Shown one piece after another: positions 7,321-16,168 of a DNA stretch of 64,000 nucleotides; position 1 is the first letter of the stretch; each line of letters opens with the position of its first letter. Origin of the DNA: Lachnospiraceae bacterium UBA3762. GTDB lineage: Bacteria; Bacillota; Clostridia; Lachnospirales; Lachnospiraceae. A program made the position numbers and the translations under genes. The notes under the pieces are model-generated. The model was not told the DNA's origin. It did not search any database and saw only the letters and a list, made by a program, of their open reading frames with translations. Location of the stretch: positions 17,372-81,371 of the forward strand of contig DFGA01000038.1 of NCBI GenBank assembly GCA_002371615.1. Direction: 5' to 3'.

Positions 7321-9858
7321 ATGAAACGCCGTATCATTATGGGAATGGTCGCGATACTCATGACACAGAGTATTGCGGCACTTTCCCCGATACAAACCTA
7401 TAGCGCTACCGTATCTACCGGAACGGTCAAGACAAGGAGCGGATTTGTAAGATCATCCGCCACCTCCAAGTCGGCCGTTTCTTTCTGCGTCTCTTCGGGT
7501 GACGAAGTGGCGATCCTCGGGGAAGAAAAAGGGAAGGACGGCAACACCTGGTACAAAGTTGCCGTAGGAACTTCTGTTGGATATATCCGTTCCGATCTTG
7601 TATCCAAAACAAACAAGTCAACAAATGTAAGTGATTCGCTTGTAAAGAGTTCAAAGGCTGCTTCGGAGCAAAGTACGGCAACGGCAACACCTGCCGCCAA
7701 GAGCAGTGCGCCGGCAGTATCTTCACAGGCTGCAGGATCCGGAACCGTAAAAGGCACTTATGTAAGAATGCGTAAGAACGCATCACTTAATTCCGGGGTT
7801 GTTACTTATCTTAATACCGGTGATGTTGTGAGTATTCTTGCAGAAGGAAAGGCAAGCGACGGTCAGATATGGTATCAGGTTAAAAAAGATGACCAGACCG
7901 GTTTTGTCAGAAGCGATCTTATCAATAAAGCGGCATCGCCTGTAGCGAACACGGCAGCATCAACAACCGCACAAACAACATCAGCCACACAAACAGCATC
8001 AAACACGGATGCTTCGGGAGTGGTCAAAAAGGTTGAACCGGGTGTCGGGGTTGTCAAAGGAATAAACGTCAGGATCAGAAGCGCTGCCGGAACAACGGGA
8101 GATATTGTGGGAACGGTCAGCACAGGCTCGGGATTAAAACTCCTCGGTGTCGAGAAAGGAACCGACCGGGACTGGATCAAGATAGAAACCACGCTGGACG
8201 GCAAGGCGGTCAGCGGTTATATAGCAAGAGACTACGTGACAGTGACCAAAGAAGTCAAAGAGGTGACACAGTCGACGCAGACGCTGATAGGCAGCGATAT
8301 GTCACCGACGGTAAGCAGCACGGAGCAGAACTCTTCGGACAAGGACAAAACGGATAAAGTCGGCAAAACCGACAAAACCGACACCGGGCCGATCACAGGC
8401 CAGGCTTCAATAAAAGGAGTGGGGGTCAGGGTGAGACAGGAGCCGGTTGATGGCAGCATAGTCTGCCAGCTGTCCACGGGACATCCGCTTACCATCAACA
8501 AAGACACAGACGGAAGTGATAACTGCACCTGGTATCAGGTGTCTTTTTCATATTTAGGAAGTGAACGCGAAGGGTATGTCAGATCCGATCTTGTAACCCT
8601 TGCAGAGTCCGAAGAAAACACGGCACCGCCCGGAGATGAGGAGTTCGAGAAATCAATCGCGGAGTTTCCCGACGGATACAAGAATTCGCTCCGGTCTCTT
8701 CACGCGAAGCACCCGAAGTGGCAGTTTGAAGCCGTAAATACAGGGCTTGAATGGTCAAGCGCCCTTGCTGCGGAATCCTCGGTAGGCAAAAACCTTGTTT
8801 CCAAAAATTCGATCGCTTCGTGGAAGTCAACTGCACCGCAGGCTTATAATCAGACTACAAACCAGTGGTATACATTCGATGGCGGAAGCTGGGCATCAGC
8901 CTCAGGCGAGCTTATCGCTTACTATATGGATCCGAGGAATTTTTTGAACGAAAGCGGAATATACATGTTTGAAAAGCTTGATTATTCACAGTCCCAGACA
9001 ACTGCCAGCATTTCCAAAATGCTGACCGGAACATTCATGAGCGGGGAAGTTACCGATACGGACGGGACAACATTCAGCTATGCCGAGAAGTTCAGAGAGG
9101 TTGGAGAGGCTACGGGTGTATCACCGTACCTTCTTGCGGGACGCGCTCTTCAGGAGATGGGTATAAAAGGAGCAAGCCAAAGCTGTACCGGAACGGTTCC
9201 CGGATATGAAGGATACTTTAACTTTTTCAACGTCGGGGCATATGCTTACGGCGGCAGAAGCGCAACAGTCAACGGCCTTATATATGCGACCGGAACAGAT
9301 GACGGATATATGCGTCCGTGGAACACGCGGGCAAGATCGATATACGGCGGTGGGAAATACCTTGCCGAGAAATATGTATCAAAGGGGCAGAACACACTGT
9401 ATTTCCAGAAGTTTAATGTTGTCAACAAAGAGAATACACTTTATTCGCACCAGTATATGTCAAACATACAGGCTGCTTCCTCGGAAAGCTCCAGACTCGC
9501 ACTTGCGTATCTTGGGGACGACGAGGAACTCAAATTCAGAATACCGTATTATCAGAATATGCCTGAAACGCTGTGCGCAAAGCCTGTATCGGATTCCAAT
9601 CCGAATACATACCTTGCGTCGCTTTCCGTCAGTGGCGGCGAGTTGAAACCTGCATTCTCCGGGGTTACGGACAAGTATACGGTGACAGTTGATGCGGATC
9701 AGGAAACAGTTGAAATATCAGCTACAGCGGTAAGCGCATCGTCATCTGTCGGAGGTGTCGGTACATACCCGATACAGCCGGGAGAAAATACGCTATATGT
9801 CGGTTGTAAGGCTCAGAACGGGGCAGTTAAAGCATACACGATAACAGTTATCAGATAA
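7321..9858 (+). CDS. Secreted cell-wall hydrolase: four SH3 domains, glucosaminidase, cadherin-like domain
   Basis: An 845-residue exported protein, probably a peptidoglycan beta-N-acetylglucosaminidase. It starts with a signal peptide (MKRRIIMGMVAILMTQSIAA, cleavage near residue 30). Four bacterial SH3 repeats follow at about 34-98, 141-201, 243-310 and 361-430, each with the pattern V-R-x-x-x-x-G, W-Y/I-K/Q-V and GY/FVRSDLV. Thr/Ser/Ala-rich linkers separate them. Residues 440-730 form the glucosaminidase region with the family blocks ASGELIAYYMDPRNFL, SPYLLAGRALQEMG and FNFFNVGAYA. The last 80 residues (ASLSVSGG to AYTITVIR) match a cadherin-like beta-sandwich. ATG 7321 is chosen over the upstream in-frame codon because it begins the signal peptide and has AAGGGGA ten bases upstream. 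The cohesin-like gene follows after 13 bases. Confidence 0.9.
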   Translation: MKRRIIMGMVAILMTQSIAALSPIQTYSATVSTGTVKTRSGFVRSSATSKSAVSFCVSSGDEVAILGEEKGKDGNTWYKVAVGTSVGYIRSDLVSKTNKSTNVSDSLVKSSKAASEQSTATATPAAKSSAPAVSSQAAGSGTVKGTYVRMRKNASLNSGVVTYLNTGDVVSILAEGKASDGQIWYQVKKDDQTGFVRSDLINKAASPVANTAASTTAQTTSATQTASNTDASGVVKKVEPGVGVVKGINVRIRSAAGTTGDIVGTVSTGSGLKLLGVEKGTDRDWIKIETTLDGKAVSGYIARDYVTVTKEVKEVTQSTQTLIGSDMSPTVSSTEQNSSDKDKTDKVGKTDKTDTGPITGQASIKGVGVRVRQEPVDGSIVCQLSTGHPLTINKDTDGSDNCTWYQVSFSYLGSEREGYVRSDLVTLAESEENTAPPGDEEFEKSIAEFPDGYKNSLRSLHAKHPKWQFEAVNTGLEWSSALAAESSVGKNLVSKNSIASWKSTAPQAYNQTTNQWYTFDGGSWASASGELIAYYMDPRNFLNESGIYMFEKLDYSQSQTTASISKMLTGTFMSGEVTDTDGTTFSYAEKFREVGEATGVSPYLLAGRALQEMGIKGASQSCTGTVPGYEGYFNFFNVGAYAYGGRSATVNGLIYATGTDDGYMRPWNTRARSIYGGGKYLAEKYVSKGQNTLYFQKFNVVNKENTLYSHQYMSNIQAASSESSRLALAYLGDDEELKFRIPYYQNMPETLCAKPVSDSNPNTYLASLSVSGGELKPAFSGVTDKYTVTVDADQETVEISATAVSASSSVGGVGTYPIQPGENTLYVGCKAQNGAVKAYTITVIR

Positions 9859-9871
9859 AAAGGAGTAGGAC

Positions 9872-11836
9872 ATGAAACAGACGGCCAAAATCATTACAGC
9901 AGTTCTTTTCGTTTCGGCGGTACTATTTGCCGGTGCCGAAAATGTTTATGCGGAAGGACTCAACGTATCGGTGGACAAGGAAAACTGCGATATAGGAGAC
10001 ACAGTCACGGTTACTGTGGATGCCACGGCCCTTGAAGGTACGGCTCCGGCAGATATTCAGGTTGAGTTCGACAGCAACAGACTTAATTTTGTCAACTGCT
10101 CGGTTCAGTACGGCGGTGGCGGAGGAGGTCTTGTGACATTTAAAGAGAGCAACGCAACCGTTGAATTTACGACACTCTCGGGTGGCAATGCGGAAGTTAA
10201 GGTGACTGCTACAGCGGAAGACGCAGCAGAGCCGGAAACAGCATCTGTATCGATAGCGGTTGCGGGCGAAGATACGGCGGCCGCCCTCGGAGAAGGTGTG
10301 CAAAGTGATCTCGGCGTAAGCCCCGGAACGATAGATATCCAGGACGGAAGAGTGATACAGACTGTTTTTGCCGATGAATTCAAGCCTATTCTTTTTCACA
10401 AAGAGGTTACGGATTATAATGGTCAGCAGGTTGAGTGCGCCAAATTCGACATGGGCGATATGACTCTTTTATATACGACCGATGCCTCCGGAGCAGACGG
10501 AAAGTTTATGATATATGATCAGGCGACAGGAAACTTTGATGACTTCAGAATGATTCAGGGGATTGAAAATCGTTTTATCATCGTTCTTGCTGATTGCGAA
10601 GGCGAAATCCCTGCCGGATATACAAAAGCGGTTCTTGATTGGAACGGTCAGACATTGACAGCATTTATGGAAGAGGATGTTGCTGCCGGAACCTCGGCGG
10701 CTGTAAACGGTATCGATCCCGCTGATTTTTTCCTTGTATATGCGGTAAGCTCCGAGGGAAACAAGGGGTGGTACAGATATGACAAGAATGAAGGAACTTA
10801 TCAGAGATATATCATTGCCACATCGGCGGAAGGTTCTGAAGGAGAGGGAGTAGCGGCCCCGGAAGAGACAGAGGAAGCGGGATTGCTTGATGATTATATA
10901 CCCGGCAACATACAGTCGCTTCTTCTGATCATATTTGTGGCATTGGCATTGATATTAATCATTACGGTTATTATACTTGCCGTAAGACTTCACGAGTATG
11001 CAGAGGATCTTGATGCAATATACGAAGGTGGTTACTATGAAGATGATGAAGAGGATGACGATGAAGAAGATGAGGATGATGAAGAAGAGGTTTTACACCG
11101 CACACGGCGTGCAGGAGCTGTAACCGCCGCATCCCTTGTCGGCAGGTCTATGTCCGATGATGACGAAGAGGACGAGGATGATGACGATGACGAAGAGGAC
11201 GAGGATGACGAAGAAGACGACAACGAAGAAGATGAGGATGAAGCAGACGAAGAAGATGAAGATGATTCCGAAGAAGATGTAGGATCCGATGACGAAGAAG
11301 ATGATGATGATGACGACGAAGAAGATGAAGAAGATGATGATGACGAAGATGATGAGGATATTTATGAAAGACCTCTGACGAGAAAAGAACGAAAGGAACT
11401 CGAAAGAGAGAGGAAAGAAAGGGAACGCGAGGAAAAATGGCGCCTAAAAGAGGAAAAGAAGGCTGCAAAGAGACGCGCGAAAGGATATGAAGAGGCAACT
11501 CCGATGGACTGGAGCAGCTTTGAGAAGGAACGTGATCAGGAAGGCGGAAACGCAAGAAAATCGCAGCAAAGCGCAAAACTTCCTCCGCGCAAAAAAGTAG
11601 TAAGGGACGAAGAAATACAGGAGGCCGAACAGCCGCGTGCATTGAAGGAAGAAGAGCAAAGAGAACGGCAAAGGAGACTGTTTGAACAACAGCAGCGTAT
11701 CGAGGAACAGCGAAGAATAGAGAATGAGCAGCTCGAGGCTGAAAGACTCAGACAGCAGCAACAGTTTATCGCGTCAAGAAACGAGGAACCGGATCTTGAT
11801 GAGGACTTCCAGTTTGAATTCCTGAATCTTGACTGA
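9872..11836 (+). CDS. Membrane protein with cohesin-like ectodomain and highly acidic then basic coiled-coil cytoplasmic tail
   Basis: A 654-residue single-pass membrane protein. Residues 1-28 are a signal peptide (ending NVYAEG). Residues 29-160 resemble a cohesin or carbohydrate-binding beta-sandwich: VSVDKENCDIGDTVTVTVDA, then IQVEFDSNRLNFVNC. A second globular part runs to about 325, and the transmembrane helix spans about 350-372. Inside the cell, residues 388-497 are almost only Asp and Glu, broken by one short basic patch (HRTRRAG). Residues 498-640 are rich in Lys, Arg, Glu and Gln and should form a coiled coil; the protein ends in an acidic DEDFQFEFLNLD. The start has AGGAG nearby. 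ClpC begins 12 bases after the stop, so the two are co-transcribed. The function is unknown; the domain order suggests a link between the cell surface and a cytoplasmic partner. Confidence 0.75.
   Translation: MKQTAKIITAVLFVSAVLFAGAENVYAEGLNVSVDKENCDIGDTVTVTVDATALEGTAPADIQVEFDSNRLNFVNCSVQYGGGGGGLVTFKESNATVEFTTLSGGNAEVKVTATAEDAAEPETASVSIAVAGEDTAAALGEGVQSDLGVSPGTIDIQDGRVIQTVFADEFKPILFHKEVTDYNGQQVECAKFDMGDMTLLYTTDASGADGKFMIYDQATGNFDDFRMIQGIENRFIIVLADCEGEIPAGYTKAVLDWNGQTLTAFMEEDVAAGTSAAVNGIDPADFFLVYAVSSEGNKGWYRYDKNEGTYQRYIIATSAEGSEGEGVAAPEETEEAGLLDDYIPGNIQSLLLIIFVALALILIITVIILAVRLHEYAEDLDAIYEGGYYEDDEEDDDEEDEDDEEEVLHRTRRAGAVTAASLVGRSMSDDDEEDEDDDDDEEDEDDEEDDNEEDEDEADEEDEDDSEEDVGSDDEEDDDDDDEEDEEDDDDEDDEDIYERPLTRKERKELERERKEREREEKWRLKEEKKAAKRRAKGYEEATPMDWSSFEKERDQEGGNARKSQQSAKLPPRKKVVRDEEIQEAEQPRALKEEEQRERQRRLFEQQQRIEEQRRIENEQLEAERLRQQQQFIASRNEEPDLDEDFQFEFLNLD
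11037..11364 (+). repeat. Low-complexity GAT/GAC/GAA tract encoding poly-Asp/Glu
   Basis: Some 110 codons are nearly all GAT, GAC, GAA or GAG, interrupted at 11092-11150 by a basic and neutral stretch. The near-trinucleotide repeat could expand or contract by slippage without leaving the frame. Antisense open frames here, such as the poly-Ser one, are shadows of this composition. Confidence 0.8.
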
Positions 11837-11847
11837 AGGAGAAACAT

Positions 11848-14277
11848 ATGGCACGAAAATACACTGAAAAAGCATGGTCGGTGCTGACTATGGCCGGACA
11901 GTTGTCGGCACAGTTTAAGCACGGTTACATAGGAAGCGAACATTTGCTTCTGGCCCTTTGCATGGAAAAGAGCGGCGTTGCAGCAAATGTGCTTCTTGCA
12001 AATGATGTAGACGAGGAAAAAGTTATAAGACTTATCGATGAACAGATCGCGCTTCCGGGAAGAGTAGCCCAAAAGGAGAGGGAAGGCTTTACACCGAAGG
12101 TTGAGGCGATCCTTGACCTGGCACAGGAACTTGCGGAGTCTTTTGATTGTGATGAGATCGGAACAGAGCATCTGCTTCTTGCGATAATAACCGATTCCGA
12201 TAATCTTGCAGTACGTCTTATCAATACACTGTCGGTTAATCCGCAGAAACTGTTTGCCGACACTCTTGTTGCGATGGGAGAAAATCTCGAAGACTACAAG
12301 GAGCAGATTAAGGCAACCGGAAAACAAAACAGTATGGGACAGGGTATGCTTATAGACCGGTACAGCAGGGATCTGACGGCTCTTGCTGCCGAGGGTAAAC
12401 TTGACCCGGTTGTAGGGAGAGATGCGCAGATCACCCGGATGATCCAGACTCTTTCAAGAAGGACGAAAAACAATCCCTGTCTTATAGGTGAACCTGGTGT
12501 TGGAAAAACAGCGATAGTTGAAGGACTTGCCCAGCGTATAGTTAACGGGGATGTCCCCGAGACCGTTGCGGACAAGAGACTTCTGACGCTTGATTTGTCT
12601 GCAATGGTTGCAGGCAGCAAGTACAGGGGTGAGTTTGAAGAGAGAATAAAACGTGTTATAAGCGAAGTGACAATGGAAGGAAACATCCTTCTGTTCATGG
12701 ACGAGGTGCACACCATCATCGGAGCTGGCGGCGCTGAGGGATCGATCGATGCAAGTAACATATTAAAACCGTCACTTGCCCGCGGAGAGGTCCAGTTGAT
12801 CGGCGCAACCACCTATGATGAATACAGAAAGCATATAGAAAAAGATGCGGCACTTGAGAGAAGATTCCAGCCGATCTACGTGGAAGAGCCTTCCGAGAGT
12901 GACTGTATTGCGATACTAAAGGGTATTGCCCCGAGATACGAGAAACATCATAACGTTAAATATGATGAGGATGCACTTGAGGCAGCGGCAAAGCTGTCTG
13001 CAAGATATATAAATGACAGATTCCTTCCGGATAAGGCAATCGATCTTATCGATGAAGCTGCATCAAAAGTACGGCTGGCTAATCTTGCAGGCCCGAAGGA
13101 TGCGGGAGAGCTAAAAGAGAAGCTTCGTGAGATCGAAAAGCGCGAGGAAGAGTGCCTTAAGAACAATGATATCGAAGGATTTTCCGAAGCAAAGCACGAA
13201 GCGGAGAAAATCGCCAAAACAATAGAACGGAAAAAGGCCGGAAGGAGAGCAAAAGAACATACCGTTGTAACGAAAGCAGATATAGAAAGCGTTGTCGCAC
13301 AGATTACGAAGATCCCTACGGAAAGGCTGTCGGAGACGGAAAGCAGCAAACTCCTCAGGCTTGAGAAGGAACTGTCTGCGTCCGTTATAGGACAGGATGA
13401 AGCGGTAGGTGCGGTATCACGTGCGATAAAAAGAGGCCGTGTCGGTCTCAAGGAAGCCGGAAGGCCAATCGGATCATTCCTGTTCCTCGGCCCTACAGGT
13501 GTCGGTAAAACCGAGCTTTCCAAAACGCTTGCAAGAGTGCTGTTCGGAACTGAGAACGCACTTATACGTGTTGATATGTCGGAATATATGGAGAAGCATA
13601 CCGTGTCCAAGATGATCGGATCGCCTCCGGGATATGTGGGATTTGAAGAGGGCGGACAGCTTTCCGAAAAAGTCCGCAGAAATCCTTATTCGGTCGTACT
13701 CTTTGACGAGATAGAGAAGGCCCATCCGGATGTGTTTAACATACTTCTTCAGGTTCTCGATGACGGACATATTACCGATTCAAACGGCAGAAAAGTCAGC
13801 TTCAAAAATACGATAATCATAATGACAAGTAATGCCGGGGCCAATCGTATAATAGATCCCAAGAAGCTTGGATTCATTACCCAGACGGATGAGAAGAGCG
13901 ATCATGACCGTATGAAATCGGGTGTGATGGAAGAAGTCAAGAATACGTTCAAGCCTGAATTTATTAACCGTATAGATGAGATCGTGGTGTTCAGGACACT
14001 TAATGATGAAGATCTGAAAAAGATCGTATCGCTCCAGGTTAAGGATCTGTGCGCACGGGCTCTTGAAGCAAGGGGCATAAGGCTTCACATAACGGATTCT
14101 GCAAAGAAACTTGTGGCCGAAAAAGGAAATGACAAGAAATTCGGTGCACGTCCGATAAGGCGTGCGATCCAGACTATGCTTGAAGATCCGCTCTCTCTCG
14201 AGATACTTGAAGGAAAATTCAAAGAGGGCGATAACGTTACGATAGCGGCCAAGGGCGGCAAGATCGTATTCAGGTAG
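11848..14277 (+). CDS. clpC: ATP-dependent Clp protease ATP-binding subunit ClpC
   Basis: An 809-residue HSP100 unfoldase that feeds substrates to ClpP and is regulated by adaptor proteins in the cytoplasm. It has the double Clp N-domain (residues 1-145, with IGSEHLLLAL and IGTEHLLLAI). The first AAA module has Walker A GEPGVGKT at about 214 and Walker B LLFMDEVHTI. A middle UVR-like segment carries EIEKREEECLKNNDIEGFSE, and the second AAA module has GPTGVGKT at about 548. The UVR-type middle region separates it from ClpB. In Bacillus clpC follows ctsR-mcsA-mcsB, but here those genes are absent and ClpC sits behind two cell-surface genes. I see no CtsR heptanucleotide repeat upstream. GAAGGAG precedes the start. 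Confidence 0.93.
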   Translation: MARKYTEKAWSVLTMAGQLSAQFKHGYIGSEHLLLALCMEKSGVAANVLLANDVDEEKVIRLIDEQIALPGRVAQKEREGFTPKVEAILDLAQELAESFDCDEIGTEHLLLAIITDSDNLAVRLINTLSVNPQKLFADTLVAMGENLEDYKEQIKATGKQNSMGQGMLIDRYSRDLTALAAEGKLDPVVGRDAQITRMIQTLSRRTKNNPCLIGEPGVGKTAIVEGLAQRIVNGDVPETVADKRLLTLDLSAMVAGSKYRGEFEERIKRVISEVTMEGNILLFMDEVHTIIGAGGAEGSIDASNILKPSLARGEVQLIGATTYDEYRKHIEKDAALERRFQPIYVEEPSESDCIAILKGIAPRYEKHHNVKYDEDALEAAAKLSARYINDRFLPDKAIDLIDEAASKVRLANLAGPKDAGELKEKLREIEKREEECLKNNDIEGFSEAKHEAEKIAKTIERKKAGRRAKEHTVVTKADIESVVAQITKIPTERLSETESSKLLRLEKELSASVIGQDEAVGAVSRAIKRGRVGLKEAGRPIGSFLFLGPTGVGKTELSKTLARVLFGTENALIRVDMSEYMEKHTVSKMIGSPPGYVGFEEGGQLSEKVRRNPYSVVLFDEIEKAHPDVFNILLQVLDDGHITDSNGRKVSFKNTIIIMTSNAGANRIIDPKKLGFITQTDEKSDHDRMKSGVMEEVKNTFKPEFINRIDEIVVFRTLNDEDLKKIVSLQVKDLCARALEARGIRLHITDSAKKLVAEKGNDKKFGARPIRRAIQTMLEDPLSLEILEGKFKEGDNVTIAAKGGKIVFR

Positions 14278-14373
14278 ATCGCGGGATTTTTGTTTATAAT
14301 ACTTGTAGATTAATTATCTGTTTTAGAATATAATTAAAGTACGTTTTGGAGTTTACGAATAGGAGGGTTGTAA

Positions 14374-14784
14374 ATGGCTGCAGTTTCTGAATTGATCCGC
14401 AAGGAAGACGGGGGAGCAATAAGTTTCGGTAACCACACACTTGAAGCTAAGGCGAAAGTGGAGGATTTTGATGCTTTTGGCAATTTATACAAGGTCAAAA
14501 CATTTAAGGATTTTACAAAACTCGAAAGGGACGGAATGTTTGTATATGAGTCCGAACCCGGAACGAGCGTTAACAATTTCACCGTACATTCAGACGGCGT
14601 AAGTTTTGATGTTTGCGGTGACAAAGATGCGATGATCACGGTCGGCCTCAAGGAAGATACGGAATACGACGTTAATGTTGCAGGGCGTGATATCGGAAAG
14701 ATTAAGACAAACCTTGGCGGTAAGCTCAGCCTTTCTGTTGAGCTTGAAGGCAAAGGAGAAATAAACGTAAAGGTTACAGAGTAA
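14374..14784 (+). CDS. Conserved small protein, usually mislabelled 'endosialidase'
   Basis: A 136-residue soluble protein with an even mix of beta strands and no signal peptide, membrane helix or catalytic motif. From memory, close relatives occur next to radA across Lachnospiraceae, with the same opening (ELIRKEDGGAISFGNHTLEAK), the central block YKVKTFKDFTKLERDGMFVYES and the ending TNLGGKLSLSVEL. They are often annotated 'endosialidase' without any evidence for that activity, and the protein is far too short to be one. AGGAGGG stands eight bases before the start ATG. The 96-base gap after clpC contains TATAAT at 14295-14300, so it may have its own promoter. RadA begins three bases after its stop. 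Confidence 0.75.
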   Translation: MAAVSELIRKEDGGAISFGNHTLEAKAKVEDFDAFGNLYKVKTFKDFTKLERDGMFVYESEPGTSVNNFTVHSDGVSFDVCGDKDAMITVGLKEDTEYDVNVAGRDIGKIKTNLGGKLSLSVELEGKGEINVKVTE

Positions 14785-14787
14785 TTA

Positions 14788-16155
14788 ATGGCAAAAGGCA
14801 GACCTTCCACGGTGTTTTTCTGCAGTGAGTGCGGATATGAATCATCCAAATGGATGGGCCAGTGTCCTGCGTGCAAGGCATGGAATACATTAGTGGAGGA
14901 GCCGGCAGGCAGAACGACACAATCAGGCAGGAGCACATCCCGTACTGTTGCGCCGGAGCCGACAAGTGTAACGGCCGTATCGCTGGAATCATTTCAGAGG
15001 TACAAAACGGGGATGTCTGAACTCGACAGGGTTTTGGGAGGCGGTATAGTACCGGGCTCCCTTGTTTTGGTTGGAGGAGATCCCGGAATCGGAAAATCAA
15101 CGCTCCTTCTGCAGGTGTGCAGGAATCTGGCCGCAGAAGGCAGAAAAGTGGTTTATATTTCCGGTGAAGAATCACTTTCGCAGATCAAGATGCGTGCAAT
15201 GCGTATAGGGGACTTTGCCGACAGCCTACTGTTACTGTGCGAAACGAACCTTGACGACATAGAAGAAGTGATCAAAAAGCACAGGCCGGAAGTAGTTATA
15301 ATAGACAGTATCCAGACTATGTATTCGGACAGTGTCACTTCCGCCCCCGGAAGCGTATCCCAGGTAAGGGAAGCGACCAATATCCTTATGGGGATTGCCA
15401 AGAGGGACCAGATCACGATTTTTATCGTGGGACACGTTACGAAAGAGGGAACCGTTGCGGGTCCGCGTGTTCTCGAACATATGGTGGATACGGTTCTGTA
15501 TTTCGAGGGAGACCGTTATGCCTCATACAGAATAGTAAGGGCAGCCAAGAACAGGTTTGGTTCGACCAATGAGATAGGGGTTTTCGAGATGCGCTCGCAG
15601 GGACTTGCCGAGGTTAAGAACCCCTCAGAGTATATGCTTAGCGGACGCCCGAAAGATTCTTCCGGGTCATGCGTAGTCTGTGCCATGGAAGGAACGAGAC
15701 CCATGCTTATTGAAGTTCAGGCGCTTGTTTGCAGATCGGGATTCGGAATTCCGAGAAGGCAGTCTGCCGGGATTGATCTTAACCGTGTTAATCTGTTGAT
15801 GGCCGTACTTGAAAAGCGTATGGGACTTAAAATGGGTGAGTGTGACGCATACTTAAATGTTGCGGGCGGCATGAAGATGAATGAGCCTGCAATCGATCTT
15901 GGTGTGGCGCTTGCTGTAGTATCAAGTTTTACGAACACACCGATTCCCGAAGATATGGTAATGTTTGGCGAGATTGGGCTCTCAGGTGAAGTAAGATCGG
16001 TATCACTTGCAAATGTCAGGGTTGCGGAAGCAGCTAAGCTTGGCTTTAAAAGGATTATGATGCCGGAGGCAAACGCCGCCTCGCTTGAAAATGCAGGCGA
16101 TGTAGCGATCATTGCGGTGGAGAGCCTGTCCGACGCAATCAAAACAATAAAATGA
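14788..16155 (+). CDS. radA: DNA repair protein RadA (Sms), DnaB-like branch-migration helicase
   Basis: A 455-residue protein that helps RecA extend heteroduplex DNA in recombination repair. It begins with the four-cysteine zinc finger (CSECG near residues 12-16 and CPAC near 27-30). Next come the RecA-like ATPase with Walker A GGDPGIGKST (about 95-104) and the RadA-specific block KNRFGSTNEIGVFEM. A C-terminal Lon-protease-like domain (GGMKMNEPAIDLGVALAV and GEIGLSGEVRSV) lacks protease function in this family. Length and order are canonical. There is no convincing ribosome site, and the start lies three bases after the previous stop, so translational coupling is likely. Confidence 0.95.
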   Translation: MAKGRPSTVFFCSECGYESSKWMGQCPACKAWNTLVEEPAGRTTQSGRSTSRTVAPEPTSVTAVSLESFQRYKTGMSELDRVLGGGIVPGSLVLVGGDPGIGKSTLLLQVCRNLAAEGRKVVYISGEESLSQIKMRAMRIGDFADSLLLLCETNLDDIEEVIKKHRPEVVIIDSIQTMYSDSVTSAPGSVSQVREATNILMGIAKRDQITIFIVGHVTKEGTVAGPRVLEHMVDTVLYFEGDRYASYRIVRAAKNRFGSTNEIGVFEMRSQGLAEVKNPSEYMLSGRPKDSSGSCVVCAMEGTRPMLIEVQALVCRSGFGIPRRQSAGIDLNRVNLLMAVLEKRMGLKMGECDAYLNVAGGMKMNEPAIDLGVALAVVSSFTNTPIPEDMVMFGEIGLSGEVRSVSLANVRVAEAAKLGFKRIMMPEANAASLENAGDVAIIAVESLSDAIKTIK

Positions 16156-16168
16156 TCATGAGGAAATA

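Noticed and set aside
7057..7395. Minus-strand frame upstream of the unknown protein
   Set aside because: It crosses the glucosaminidase promoter and signal-peptide region antisense and has no family features. Only its last part, from ATG 7122, has a ribosome site, and that is discussed with the frameshifted gene.
11035..11223. Antisense open frame of almost pure serine, and other long antisense frames to 11642
   Set aside because: They mirror the GAT/GAC/GAA codons of the acidic tract on the plus strand; there is no ribosome site and no natural protein composition.
14374..14784. Endosialidase activity
   Set aside because: 136 residues cannot form a sialidase propeller and no catalytic motif exists.
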